From: Takakia lepidozioides
Taxonomy: Eukaryota; Streptophyta; Takakiopsida; Takakiales; Takakiaceae
Reading direction: 5' to 3'
Assembly: GCA_030704615.1 (NCBI GenBank)
Contig: CM060731.1
Span: forward strand, 57,578,756 to 57,642,755
DNA: 64,000 nucleotides
Below, in pieces: positions 10,804-22,734 of the stretch. The translations under genes were made by a program, and so were the position numbers. Positions within the stretch are counted from its first letter, which is position 1. Each line of letters begins with the position of its first letter. Below the pieces are notes generated by a model. That model had not been told where the DNA came from. It made no database searches and was given only the letters and a program-made list of their open reading frames with translations.

Positions 10804-13800
10804 TCATTGTGGGGGAGGAGGTATGTTAGCAACCATTCGCCGCTGTCTTTGTCGGAGATACAACACAGAAAGCAAGCAAATGAACAGTGTCACCAGGGTT
10901 GCATTTCCATCGTCCAGAGTGAATTCCACTAGCCAGGTGCCCATCTTCGGTATTGCCTCTGGCAGTGAATCAATCAGTCGCACCTGCATTCCATTAGACA
11001 CATTTCAGTCCTCGAATTAAGAACTAAAAAAAATATCAGTGCATGTATATCTCCATGTCCTGGTACTTGAAGGGGCATTAGAGAGAGGAAGAGGAAGTTG
11101 ATGAGGTGCTTGCCTGTTTAAGAACATAGCTTTCCCAAGAATTCCAAGCTTTCCAAACTCCTGTGACTCAAGTTCAACACCAACCAGCAGAAGCTTCTTC
11201 ATTCATAGCTTGTTTCAGACATGGCATTGGGTTGCTCACCATTGGATCCCACAGGGAAGCACCCCTAGTGGTTCTACTAGAATTAGGCAGGATATGTGGC
11301 ATCTACAAATAGTGAATGGCGACTGGTAAGTGATATAATAGCAATTTAATCTGGATCTATTGGTGCTGGAACAAACAGCTTACCACAAAGCTTCCACCGT
11401 AGTGTTGCCGAAGCCAGAGGCCAGTTAGAGCCAGCGTGACAGGTAAAGCAGCAGCTGGCTCTGTCTCAAGGGCTTGGTCGTAGAAGCGCTTGGCAAGATG
11501 AAGATCCCTTGGCAGACCCAAGCCATGTTCATACATATAACCTAAGTTGAACATCGCCTGAGAATTGAGCTGCAACTGCGCCCGCCTGTATGCTTCTGCC
11601 GCCCGATCCAAATCTTTCTCAGTTCCCTGCACATTCCAAGACATTAGATCCCCAGTTGAGAAAGCGGGTAATATTGGAGTCTCATCTGGTAAGTGACCTT
11701 AACAAAACTTTTATTTACTCATTTTCCAGAGGCCATCACTGATGTTGCCCTGTAGGAGCAAGAACTCACCCTGCCATAGTAGTACGCATCTCCAATGAGT
11801 AGTGCTGCATGCTCATTGCCTTGCTCTGAAGCATAGCGCCACAAGGTATGTGCCCGTTGGTGTCGCTCCATATCTGTGCAAACTCCCGATTTCCCAAGGC
11901 AAACCCCCTCACTATGGTACTTCTCCAGAATCCACGCCGCATTGCTCTGAGCAGCCTCGTAGCCAAGCTCAGCTGCACGAGAGTAAAGGAGAAGAGCCTT
12001 GCCAATCTGGCCTTTCACATAGCACTCCAATGCCCACCGCATGATTGAACCCCAGGGACCCCTTTCTGCCACTATCTTGTATAGTGCAGCCGCCTGCTCC
12101 ATCAGAGCTGAGTTCAGTAAACAAACAAGAGGCGGACATGAAACAAGCATGTCTCTGGTGTCTCTTCACCTTGGACTACTGCCATCCATTTGGTAGGCAG
12201 ACACCCTCTAACCCATTACTGAATCCCTTCCCCAAGAACTCTAAACGCCCTACGACATTAAGTGACCAATTTAGCTAGTAACCACCTCTTTATGGCTAGG
12301 GGCTTTAATGGCTGGCACCCAACTGACAGATTTAAACCCCCTTCCACTTGCAAGGCAGACTTGTGCCCTAGCCACCGGCCATCTGTTGGATGCACTTTCA
12401 GTAGAGTAAAGACTGTCTTTTGGACGCTTTCAGAAGACAGATGCACTACATAGCAAAGCGACAAGACATGTGGAAGAGGCAACTGCCAGTGACACAGTGG
12501 TGACATGAAACAAGAATCACTCAAACAACCTTGACCAAACAGAGGCTTATTGATCACAAAGGCACCTGAAGCACAAAATTCTCACATGATTTACTATCTC
12601 CACATGCAATTTTAGGAGTAGCATACTGTTGCAAGGGTCATCTGCTGACAGCAAAATTTCCATTAACTTAGCCTGGGATGAACAGTATCGATACAAGTCC
12701 TCAAGGTTGGAGGAACATAAGCACATGGAAGGTCTTTGGATGAAGTAGAAAATGCATCTGTTCGTGTACTCAGCAAAAGACTTACTGTTGCCACATCCCT
12801 TTTCATGCCAGGAATCCCTCGCTGCTGTATCTTGGCAAGCTGGTAGAATGCTTTCGGATGCCCCTTATTAGCTGCCGTCAAGAAGTGTTTACATGCTTCC
12901 TTCACATCTTTTTTTACTCCCATTCCCTTCAGATAAAGAACGCCCATGTTGTAATGCCCATGGGAATCGCCTGAATCTGCAGCTTTTTTGAAGAACTCCT
13001 TTGCCTGCTCCACCACCACAAATCCAGTCATAAATCCATGAGTTGAGCCCTATAAAACTTATCTCCACTAGTTTAATTGTTACTGAAGCATCTCCCTCAT
13101 TTCTTCACCCTTGGGTTATGTATTAGTCTGGATGTATCTCTTCCTTACCCAAATCAAAGAGGTGAACCGGCGCCCTCCTTCACTGAAGAGTCCTTACCAA
13201 CCTGTACAGCTGTAACCGAAGGTCGACTTACAAGGTTACGAGTGTCTTTATTCCTCTGGGTTATCTCCCTATCTCTCCCATGCCCATTTTAACCTCTATG
13301 TATGTCACTGACTTCACCTACCACATGTTTTCCATATTACTTGGAACCAGCATCCTGCAAGGCTCCAGCATGTAAGGATGCTTAACTACTGCACACGATT
13401 AGGGATTGTGCCTGTCTTCCAGTTAATTATCGTTATAACATTTTGAAACCCAATTACAAGCATAGCTGGATATGATACATGTTCATTACCCTGGTATGAT
13501 TCTTGCCATCCACCACCCCTTGTCCCTTGACATAGAGATACCCAATTCCGTTAAGGGCCGAGAAATGCTTTTGGCGAGCAGCTGCCATGAACCACTCATA
13601 AGCTCGGGAGTAGTTCCGCTCAACACCATAGCCACGTGCATAAATCTCTCCCAGCAGCTCCATTGACCGTGAATCCGACTTCTCCACTGCCTTCAAAAAC
13701 CATGTGAGAGCCTTGGTGTGATCACGCCGCACGCCACGTAACCCAAAGTAATAAAATACTCCCAGTCGATACATTGCCTCCGGATATCCCTTGTGAGCCT

Positions 13801-16800
13801 GGACTACAGCTTATTGTTAGTGACTCGAGTAGAGTCTGTGAGAACTACTGAAATCAGTAAACAAAAACCTGACAGCCCTGACCAGCTGTAGTCCATGTGC
13901 ACTGACATATCAAGCATGCTCTGTGCTAGGGGCCAGCCAGATCCACTTTCTACTACTTCTGCTGGTCTGAAGCCTGATCCTTTGGTTGGAGATGTGAGGG
14001 GAAGCCTTTATGACAAAGCTGTAGTAAAAAAAACTTTCGCCAAACTTAGACAATGTTAACAAACCACCCTCTAACATAAATGATTACCAACTCCTTCAAA
14101 TAGAGTAAGATACATTACCTCAAGTTCAATATAAAAGTTGAGAAAATAGAATAATGCCTTCCCTGTTTTCTTCTGGTTATAAATATACAGATGACTCTCT
14201 GAACATGAACATGATTTGGATGCAAAAGAGGGAACCTACCTGATACTCTAGGAACTGGAAATCGTCATCATCTTCCCCACGAAATTTTTTCAAGGCCTCC
14301 TTGCTTTCCTCAAATCCATCATTCAATCGCACTGGTTCCATGAGAGGATTATCTTTAGAGCTTAAGAAACTGGCCATGGCAGTAGCTGCCAGCTCTGCAT
14401 ACAATTTGACCGCCTCCTCGTGCATCTACAGCACAGACACCGTAAACCTCAGAATGGAAACACCGAATTGAATTCCAGGGCATGGAAAAAAATTGGTCGA
14501 TCACACTTGACTGCCATTTCTCTCTCTCTCTCTCTCTCTCTGTCCTCTCAAATCCATTAAGGGATTTGTGCCTATACCTCTGTTTGCCAACTTTGAAAAT
14601 CTTGAGGCTGGGCCAAAAGCCCTTTTGGGGCCTAGTTATTGGGCAAATCACACACAGCAGATTTGATGCTTGCGTAAAGGGATTTCTAGAGGATATCTGG
14701 AAAACTCGGATCAACTGTCTGTTCCAAGGTAAGTCATACTACCGACATCAGCCCCTGACAAAGATAGTTTCAGTCCCTTTGTGTTCCGCTCAAACTGGGA
14801 GCTAGGTCAATGGCCACAAGGCTACGGCAAACGAAGTCTTGTGAGTACATTCTCTTGCGGGGTCAATGGCCGGAAGGCTATGGCAAGCCAGCATTCGCAG
14901 GGAACAGTATGAACATTTTCTCTCTTGCTTTCTCTTGAACATTTTCTCCCTAGGTCCTAACTGTCCTACATGGTCAGAAGAGAGGCTTCCCTTAGAAGCC
15001 CTGGCTGCGCTTCTCATTTGGAAGACGAGCAGGCAGGAGCTGAAGGAGCAGTCACCTCACTGCTGAACCATGACTGCAAGCAAGGTACCCTTTAAACACA
15101 CCGAAGTGCTGCTCAGTATGGCAACACAGGGCTGAATGCTGCTGTAACAGCATAAGCAATGCTGTGCTTTTGCTGATGTACTGTTGCTAGAGATAAGTAC
15201 CACCCTCCCACCCACAAATGTGCTGTCTTTTCCTTCTGTAATACAAACAACGAATGTCTCATAGCGAAAGTGAACATGGATAGCCATTTAAGCCATTTAA
15301 GCCTGGGGTCCAACAGGGATCACAAACCTGTTGGTTGGTTGTGATGGATCCAGTTGAGGCGGCTTCACTTGCTTTAGAGGGTAGACATACTCAGATTGTG
15401 AAAAGCGAAATAAAAGGCATAAGGAAAGCTTTCATGCTGCCTCATGCTTGGTGTGGAATGGTGTTGAGAGTAAACATTTGTTTGTGCTATTCAAATGTTT
15501 GTTGGACTGTAGGAAGACATTAGGATCTGATCACCAGTGGCAGCCTTGCCATTTCCTGAAATTGTTTGATTTACATGTAATTCTAGTGGTTATATTGAAG
15601 GAGATGGATCATGTCCAGATGTGTGGTGTCGTTAAGCTAAAACACAACTAGATCCAAATCATCTAGGACTGGACAATTCTTGACATGACTGAACCATTCT
15701 CTCTCCAACCCTGCACACAATCCAGAGTGAAGGGCATCTCATTTCTGTGGTAAACGCAGGGCTATAAAATAAAGTCCATAACCCTGCAACCAGGCTGTTG
15801 AGTTTGCATGCAGACAAGTGCCTCTGTGAGTCACTTGATGGCAGTTGTGGGAAAATAAGTTTATACCTGCAGCTGAGCCCATGCCTTGTGTCAGAATTAG
15901 GAAACCTGAAAATGAGAGGCTTGAAGACTTTTGCCTCTCTGCCTCTCTTTCCTGCTTGTATCTTGATGGTGGCTAAGTTTTTAGTAGCACCACTCAAAGA
16001 ATTGCCTAATTCCCTAATTCTGTTTGGCTTTTTTTGCCTAGAATGGAAGGGGATAACGGGGGTTCTCCCTAGGTCCTAACCTAAAGCAGCTGTCCTACAT
16101 GGTCAGGAAAGAGGCTGCCCCATAATGTTAGAAGCCCTGGCTGCTCTTCTCATTTGGAAGAGCAGGCAGGAGCTGAAGGAGCAGTGACCTCAGTGCCAGG
16201 AACTGTGGCTTCAAGGTACTAACTTAGGCTCTTTACTTTCAAGTGTTGCTCAGTATCACAACACAGGGCTGAGTGCTGCTGTAACAGCCTAAGCAATGCC
16301 TTGCTTTGCTGATGTACTGTTGCAAGAAATACTACCACCCTCCCACCCACTGGTATGCAGTCATTTCTTTCTATCTTGCAATCCAAGAATGTCTCCTAGC
16401 TAAAGTGGACATGGGTAACAACTGTGAAGCCGTTTAAGCCTTGCATTCTCTGCATGTCGCTAATCTATTGGTTGGTGGGTGTGCATAATGGGGCCAAGTG
16501 AGGCAGCTTCAATTGCTTTAGAGGGTAGACATGCTTGGATTGTGCAAAGGAAAGAAAGGGCATAAGGGAAGCCTTCTTGCTGCCTCATAGTTCTAGGAGA
16601 AATGGGGAAATCAAGAAAGACAATGACAGATAAAATTAGATGTGACTAATGGAAACATGTCACAGGTAGTTCGGCATATGAGAATCTATTGAACACTATG
16701 AGGCATCTTAAAACTTCGCGATGTACCCATATCAGTGCAATATGGACTAAACCCACACCTGCTGCCGGGAGTAGCTGTAGGCCAGGGCCATCTTTGATTG

Positions 16801-18040
16801 AAAGTTCCCACCTTCTGCTGCAAAATGGTGCAACAAAAATGCTTTTGCATCGCTCTGCTCCACACCATAACCAGCACCGTGCAAAAATGCAAAGGTCGAT
16901 TGTGCATGTGCATTCCCATTATCTGCCTCTGACTTCAGATGCTTAATGGCTTCCTTCAGAACATCTGACTCCCCCTCGCTTACACCCTCGATCAGTTTTC
17001 TTACTCCGATGGCATACTGCACGCATGTTGCACTCAAAAACAGTTTAAGCATAACTCCAAAGATGGTGAGGTGGAAGTTCCAAGGGTTGATGATGGACCA
17101 TGGGTAACCATTAACATAAGCTGTAAAGGTTGTTGCACTACAATTCCATTATGGCTTAACCCTAAGACTCCAGGCACAACCAGACCTGCTACCAGTCCAT
17201 AACATCAGACAAACAGTAATTATTGTGGCGTGTCGGTGATACACCCACTCAACACGAAGGAAAAATTTCAGACCGCTCATATCTCTGTTGGCAGATTCTT
17301 GAATTTCCTGGGAACCTCTATTGTAGATGTTTGGGTGCAGGTAAGCCATCAAAATGCATTACTACAAAATCAAAACCTACCCCAGTCAGTGATCTTTCCA
17401 GAGAAATCTGAATTCCAAATTTATCTCAGTATAAAGGCCTGCAATTTTCTTGAAATTCGCCATCGATTCTAAGCTTAGGGCTAGGGTTATACACGTACTC
17501 ACTCCTTGCAATACGGACAACGTAAGGAAACCCTAAAACCATAAACTCTTCCACAGTATTGGTACATTTCTTGCTTTCTGCACACTACAGTCAATGTAAG
17601 AAGGCGCAATTTTCCGGTGAAGAAGCTCGGGGATTGCCATTGAGAAAAGGAAGTAACACAGAATAAGATCAATAGGTGTGTATAGATATGCTACATACCT
17701 CATTGCCTCCGTTTTCTTCCGCATGGGACTGCTCCAGAACATGGTTCCATGAACCCGGATCAAGATCCTCGTCCCCTTTTTCTTCAGTATCCCCAAACTC
17801 ATCCCACTCAATGGCAGAATCCGGCCCATCTGTCCATCCGATCCGGCCCCCTCTGTCCTCTGCGGCATCTGACATGCTAAATTCTTCACCGTTGGCACCC
17901 GCCTCTCCGCCATCTTTAGTATCATCGTCCTCCCAAACAATCACGAAGTTCCGGGCCGCAGATACTAGAGGGAGGGACACTAACAAAAGGCCCAACAGGG
18001 TGAGTTGGAATCCAGTACAGGGATGCAAATTACCCCTCAT
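10804..18040 (-). CDS. HRD3: HRD3/SEL1L-like ER-associated degradation protein
   Basis: Eight exons on the minus strand (18040-17699, 17016-16759, 14425-14240, 13798-13490, 13004-12786, 12093-11770, 11626-11384, 10983-10804), all phase 0 with GT-AG introns, give 686 residues, close to my recollection of the Arabidopsis HRD3A length (about 680). Order: signal peptide (about 10-29), acidic segment with EWDEFGD and EDLDPGSW, a run of Sel1-like repeats (for example [69 protein letters not shown]), then a C-terminal membrane anchor ([16 protein letters not shown]) and a short basic tail. The family sits in the ER membrane with the HRD1 ubiquitin ligase and recruits misfolded glycoproteins. All exons expected from the family are present and open. 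Introns 1 and 2 are the longest, and intron 2 (16758-14426) is filled with repeats. Confidence 0.95.
14519..14541. repeat. CT microsatellite
   Basis: Uninterrupted (TC)n run of about 20 bp within intron 2 of the HRD3 gene. Confidence 0.9.
14806..14846 (+). repeat. LINE 3'-end relic
   Basis: Contains TCAATGGCCACAAGGCTACG and GTCTTGTGAGTACATTCTCTT. The same signature occurs at 53294-53333, and inverted at 33262-33295 and 55628-55662. The last copy lies downstream of a LINE zinc-binding domain, so the signature is probably that LINE's 3' end. A degenerate second half-copy follows at 14859-14890. Confidence 0.65.
14945..15440 (+). repeat. Dispersed repeat R1, copy 1 (HRD3 intron 2)
   Basis: Aligns along its length with 15955-16590. 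Shared blocks include TTCTCCCTAGGTCCTAAC, AGAAGCCCTGGCTG, GGAGCTGAAGGAGCAGT, ACAACACAGGGCTGA(A/G)TGCTG, ACCACCCTCCCACCCAC and TTGCTTTAGAGGGTAGACAT. It is non-coding and lies in the intron between HRD3 exons 2 and 3. Confidence 0.85.
15955..16590 (+). repeat. Dispersed repeat R1, copy 2 (HRD3 intron 2)
   Basis: Direct-orientation second copy in the same intron, extended on the left (TTGATGGTGGCTAAGTTTTTAG, GAATTGCCTAAT). The third copy, at 33580-34140, is inverted and has the same left extension. The elements are therefore about 600 bp, and copy 1 is truncated. Confidence 0.85.
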
Positions 18041-18140
18041 TTTGACTTAAGCCAGGCCGAAGTCAACCCCCCTGTGAGATCTGACCCTCACGAAAAACAT
18101 TGTGCAGTAGCATTTCCCAGACTTATCCACTCGCATTCCT
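18041..18140 (-). promoter_or_regulatory. Probable 5' leader/promoter of HRD3
   Basis: Sequence directly upstream of the HRD3 ATG (minus strand). It is CT-rich on the plus strand up to about 18200. No TATA box is clear. Placement is positional only. Confidence 0.3.
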
Positions 18141-18559
18141 CCCCAACCTCGTGCCCATCTCTACCCCTCTTCATCGTTTCCCTCACCCTCCCCCTCTCCC
18201 AAGAGCCGGCCATGGCAGCACTGTCTAATCACACCATCGATTACACTTACACTTTTCAGTATTAGAGAATGTATGATTGTCTTCTTATTTAACAGTTAAT
18301 TTTACTTATTAGATTGTTTTTTATTGGCTCGTTGAAGTCAATGGAGAAAATGTGGTCAAAGGACCTTACACCGTGTCAAAGGCTCCGATTGGTGTGTTGT
18401 GCTGAGTCATGCCCCTTACTTTCACCTCCCCTCTATGTTTTGCCAAAAGAAGAGAGCTCAATGCTGTTTGAGGCTTGTTTATTTTGGGTTTCCTGTTCTA
18501 GTCAAGCTCTTTGTATTTTTGGTGTTGGGACCTCATTTGGCATATGTCTCATTTGGATC

Positions 18560-19560
18560 CTTATAAAATCTCATGTGGTGGGTGGAGGGGGCTGAGTCCT
18601 CTCCTTGTAGTTGAGCCTCCATTGCCCAAGCTCTTGAGGGAGAAAGGTGAAGAAGGTTTGTAGGGTATATTACCAACAAGGTGGCCTTGGCCATGATGTT
18701 CCAAACCCAAGCAAGATTGAACCCTAACTTGTATAAGTAGTTGGTTCTTGGGGTTCGGGGGCTTCTCTCCGAAAGAAATGTGTCGTACCTCTAGTATGCA
18801 AATATTGAATTCCATCTAAAACTGAGCATCATACTTAACCCATTTGTTGTAATTATGAGCTTGTGGCACCATGATCTTAGCCTTGGCCTGTAAAAAGCAC
18901 CACTTCACTGTAAGCCTATAAGTCTTCAAGAAAAGTATCAAGGTCACGTGGGTTAGCCATGGTAGACACCAATGGTGTAGCATGGATAGAAGAAACCCAA
19001 GTTCTCACATAAACCATCTAAAAATACATCTGTCTAGTATTAGGCACGGCAGTCCTATAGGCAAATGTAAGAGGACAAGAAAGTATTACAATCATGAGTT
19101 AAAACACCACTACGTTTTAGCATCTGACATAGAGTTTGATTGAAGCATCTCAAGAGTCCATTAGTTTGAGGATGATAGGGCGTAACGGTAGAATATTGTT
19201 TCACATCAAGGCTGAAGCACACGGCCACCGAGAGCAATTGGTTACAAGAACTCTTTTCTTTGATGTGTTAGGATTTCATGCGGACAACCATGGCGTAAGA
19301 TAATCTCTGCATTGAAAAAGAACTGAACTACATAATCAATATCCTAGGAGAACAAATGTTGTCTCCATCAATCCACTTGGTCAAGTAATTTGTCACCACA
19401 CATAGGTAACGATATCCCTTAGACTTGGTCAAAAGAGGGCACACCATATCCAAGCCAAGTACTTTTGCAAAAGCAGGGGCTCTACCTTCCAACTCTCAAA
19501 ACTAGAGCTTATTCGCCTAAAACTTGTTTTTCACATCTAACTCTAAGCAAGAATCCTCGT
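18560..19560 (-). mobile_element. Ty3/gypsy retrotransposon remnant (integrase)
   Basis: Minus-strand frames give integrase fragments in order: DMVCPLLTKSKGYRYLCVVT then NYLTKWIDG (19450-19350), FFFNAEIILRHGCPHEI (about 19310-19260), YHPQTNGLLRCFNQTLCQML (19190-19130), then NKWVKYDAQF (about 18860-18830), the region after the integrase core. Frames change and stops occur throughout, so it is inactive. No LTRs were found. Confidence 0.8.
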
Positions 19561-19900
19561 AAACACAAGCTCTAGCTATGGTTGCATCAACATTCAAATC
19601 AACGTCATAGTTGCGACTCTGAAGATGATGATACGTCCATATATCTACCAAAACAATATTTATTCCTAGTTGGGGTCCCCACTGACGTAAAAACTCTCAA
19701 AGCTCTGCTGATGGACCTCATCCAAATAAATGAACCTATTTATTTTTGGGGTCGGACAGTTTGTCGGGTTTGGGGAAGCTCCACATGTCCTTGTACTTTG
19801 GGAACCGTTCCAGATTTGGAGCCACCGGGTCTGTCCAACCACCCAGCATATTAGAAAGCGCCAAACACCACAAAAACGAATTGTTGCCACGACAATTCGG

Positions 19901-21536
19901 TTAAGAATGTATAACCTTTTCTGTTGCATCCACATATGATGTGGCTAGACGATGCAGCTTCTCCAATGTCATCGTGGGCTTCAGAGCGCGGGAGTAGTGC
20001 TTCCCCACCTCCACCAGAAAATCGGCACCAAGGGCGGGATCAGCTATGGCCACGTACTTTACCATCCGCGACTTATACTTGATGCGGGCCTTCGCCTCCG
20101 CAGCTTTGAGATATGATTCTAGTGCCGGGAAGGTTAGTTTCTTTTCCTCTGACTCCACGTAGAACCTCCGCGCATGTGCCAAATCCTGCTGAATTTTCGT
20201 CTGTCAAGAATACGCACATAAGATTAGAGATCCTGCTCAACACTTTTTCTTCTATTGGGGGAGGAGAGACAAATTAGCTCAACAAAACAGTGAGGAGCTT
20301 TACCCGAAATATGTAGTCCACCATGGCGTCCATGCTCAGCCTATACCAGGTTCTGTCTGCCTTTGCCTCCGACTTGCGCAGGAGGTCGGCACTGAGCGAA
20401 TTGGCAAACTCTTGCACCCCTTGCTTCCTGACAGCCTTCACTCGGAAGAGCATATGGGACAAGTTGGTGGCAATGAAGACATTCTCAGTCACCCTGCAAT
20501 GCCACATTTCCATTAAACAATACAGAAATGAGAATTTGCAACAAATATGACGATTGGCAATGAAATGACTGTTTCAAATTCAAAGTTCCAAAGCAAGAAG
20601 CATTGTAACTTACGAGTTGATGTCTGCCATTGCCGCTTTGAGAAGACTGCGATCTTTGGGCCCCGCAACCTTGAGCACAACACACTCCACGGCGAAATGC
20701 CAATCCAGGTCGTTGGGGTGGGCTTGGGCTATGTACTTCATCCATGCCAGAAGGCGATGATTGCCGTCCCACATGTAAAACATCTTTCCGGACAAGTGCT
20801 GGAAAAGAGGATCAGTAGCAATCAATCTCTCGAACTCCTCATTTCGCCTTTGCCAATGGGGATCCCATTTGTCCACCTCATCGGAAGTGTGGGCACGAGA
20901 AGCTCCGTGGTCGTTCTCCATGGAAACGTAAAACGCGACAGACCCCATTCGATATCCCTCCCGTAAAGAGAATTTCAGCTTGTCGATATTGCCTGGGAGG
21001 GCAGGTCTCACCACCTACAATGAAACCAAGCGGCAAAGGGGAATCCGAAGCTTGGCCGGGTACACCATGCCCCCCAGGACCCTGCCAATGTTGCTGTGGG
21101 TTGCCTCCAACATCTTGGCAGCGGCCAACTTCATATCCGCCTCCGACATGACGTCTGTTGCAGGGGGGTTCTCCGGCAGCCCACCCGGACCGCCAAATCC
21201 AGCCTGTATGCTGCGGGTTTGGGGCCAGGGGATGTCCGGGAGGATGTCATCCTGGTCAGAAAGTTCCCTTTCGTCGTCCTCAACATGGTCATCCTCCGCC
21301 GGAAGCACTTGGAGCACTCTCTCCGTCTCTACTGCCCTCTCCCCTGCTTCACCTCGAACTTGCACAATCCGTGCTCTTTGTGGTGTTCTTTCACCTCCTC
21401 CAGTCTCCACCGTATGGGTAATTGCGGGGGCTGCTCCTGCCGGCGATGGTGTAACCGGTGTGTTACTGCCTCTTTGTGGTGTCTTGGAGGGATCCACCGT
21501 CTCTGTGTGTCCCTCGCTTACATGGGCATCTGTCAT
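19901..21536 (-). CDS. Uncharacterised protein with ParB-like DGNHR motif
   Basis: Exons (minus) 21014-20614, 20493-20304 and 20200-19901 join in phase with good GT-AG sites. The upstream piece 21536-21081 joins across a 66-bp intron that is less certain; the sum is about 448 residues. The N-terminal part is polar, acidic and proline-rich. The middle carries FYMWDGNHRLLAWMKYI (DGNHR at about 235-239), which resembles the DG-x-HR nucleotide-binding motif of ParB/sulfiredoxin-type folds. The C-terminal half is predicted helical. Function is unknown. Open sequence continues upstream to an ATG at 21908, but with an in-frame TAG at 21593-21591, so the start is unresolved. It is divergent from the transposase-like gene at 24514, with palindrome arrays between them. 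It may be a mobile-element accessory gene. Confidence 0.55.
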
Positions 21537-21593
21537 TTCGACACCCCTGGCCTCTTGCAAATCTGAATGCAGCAACGACCTAGCTCCTTTCTA

Positions 21594-21908
21594 ACCACTC
21601 TGACCTTGATCATTCTTCTCAACAACTCGTGCTTTTGCAATGCAACCATGCGCTTCCAGGGCTGTCAGGCGGAAGATGCGAAAACAAATAAACAAAACGA
21701 AGAAAACCGAAAGAGGAAGGGGCAGAACCTGAGAGTGCTCGGCTTCAGTTGGCGCGGGCTGTGAGCAAGACAATGGAATTTTCTGCTGGAGCTTAAGTTT
21801 GGCCATGCGAGAGGTTGGACGTCGCCCGTAGTACAAAGCCTTCAGCTTCCGCCGCGGTCTGGATGTGGGGTTTCTCTCAGGAGAGCCACGCCCTTCTCCA
21901 CGCGGCAT
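21594..21908 (-). other. Possible 5' exon of the DGNHR gene
   Basis: Open frame from ATG 21908 with a basic N terminus (MPRGEGRGSPERNPTSRPRR) and a plausible splice donor after HSQ near 21731 (CAG|GTTCTG). The frame ends at the TAG at 21593-21591, directly upstream of the next open piece in the same frame. It could be a 5' exon, or evidence that the gene carries a stop. Confidence 0.3.
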
Positions 21909-22149
21909 AAGTCCCAGCAAAAGAAAAAAGATCTCGCAGTATATGTGCGTACATGCCTCGAATAGAAGTTCATCCAAGTTTAACATCAGGTTTCCAAGGC
22001 GTATCCGGGAAGCAAGCGCGGAATCCCTGTGTCGCCAGCCCGGTTCAAAACCGACGGCGGAGGACATTTAATGCCCAACTGCGCCATTAAATGTCGTAGC
22101 TGTCGGTCACAGGCGCCAAAACCCCTCCCCCCCCCCGAGACTTCGTCAA

Positions 22150-22590
22150 TCGCCCGCTGGATGGAAAAAATCGGCGCCGAATTTCCATCCAGCGGATGAA
22201 GTATGACGCAACGAGGCCCTCCCTCCGCCCGAGCCGTTCCCATCCAGGAGACGCCGGCGCCGCATTTCCATCCTGCACGCAATTCGGAGCGCGTCCGGAT
22301 GGAAATCCGGCGCCGAATTTCCATCCTTGGGGTAATTCGGAGCGCGGCCGGATGGAAATCCGGCGCCGAATTTCCATCCTTGGGGTAATTCGGAGCGGGG
22401 CTGGATGGAGATCCGGTGCCGAATTTCCATCCCAGAGGTAATTCGGAGCACGGCCGGATGGATATCCGGCGCCGAATTTCCATCCCACAGGTAACACGGA
22501 GAGAAGCCGGATGGGAAACCAGCGCCGAATTTCCATCCTGCAGGTAATTCGGTCCACCTCATCGATGGAAAACCGGCAACGAATTTGTCT
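22150..22590. repeat. Palindrome array A, 53-bp period
   Basis: Cores start (GGATGG) at 22159, 22297, 22350, 22403, 22456, 22509 and 22562, with another degenerate core near 22253. From 22297 on the spacing is exactly 53 bp. Each core is an imperfect palindrome centred on GGCGCC, with right arm GCCGAATTTCCATCC. Spacers carry GGTAATTCGGAGCGCGGCC-like sequence. The array begins about 250 bp upstream of the possible ATG of the DGNHR gene. Confidence 0.92.
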
Positions 22591-22734
22591 CTAGCGGACC
22601 AGAATGGTGGGAATAACGTGCCAAATGTGGCCTGTAGGCAAAAAACTCCAAGTTTAGTGTGTAACCAGACAAAAAAACGCGAAAAACTTGATGCAACGAC
22701 TAAAAATTGTTGAAGAGGTGCCGATATGGGCTTC

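Noticed and set aside
11719-12169. Alternative start of HRD3 exon 6 that includes the upstream open frame
   Set aside because: The upstream residues do not match the family. The acceptor at 12094 restores phase and similarity directly ([15 protein letters not shown]).
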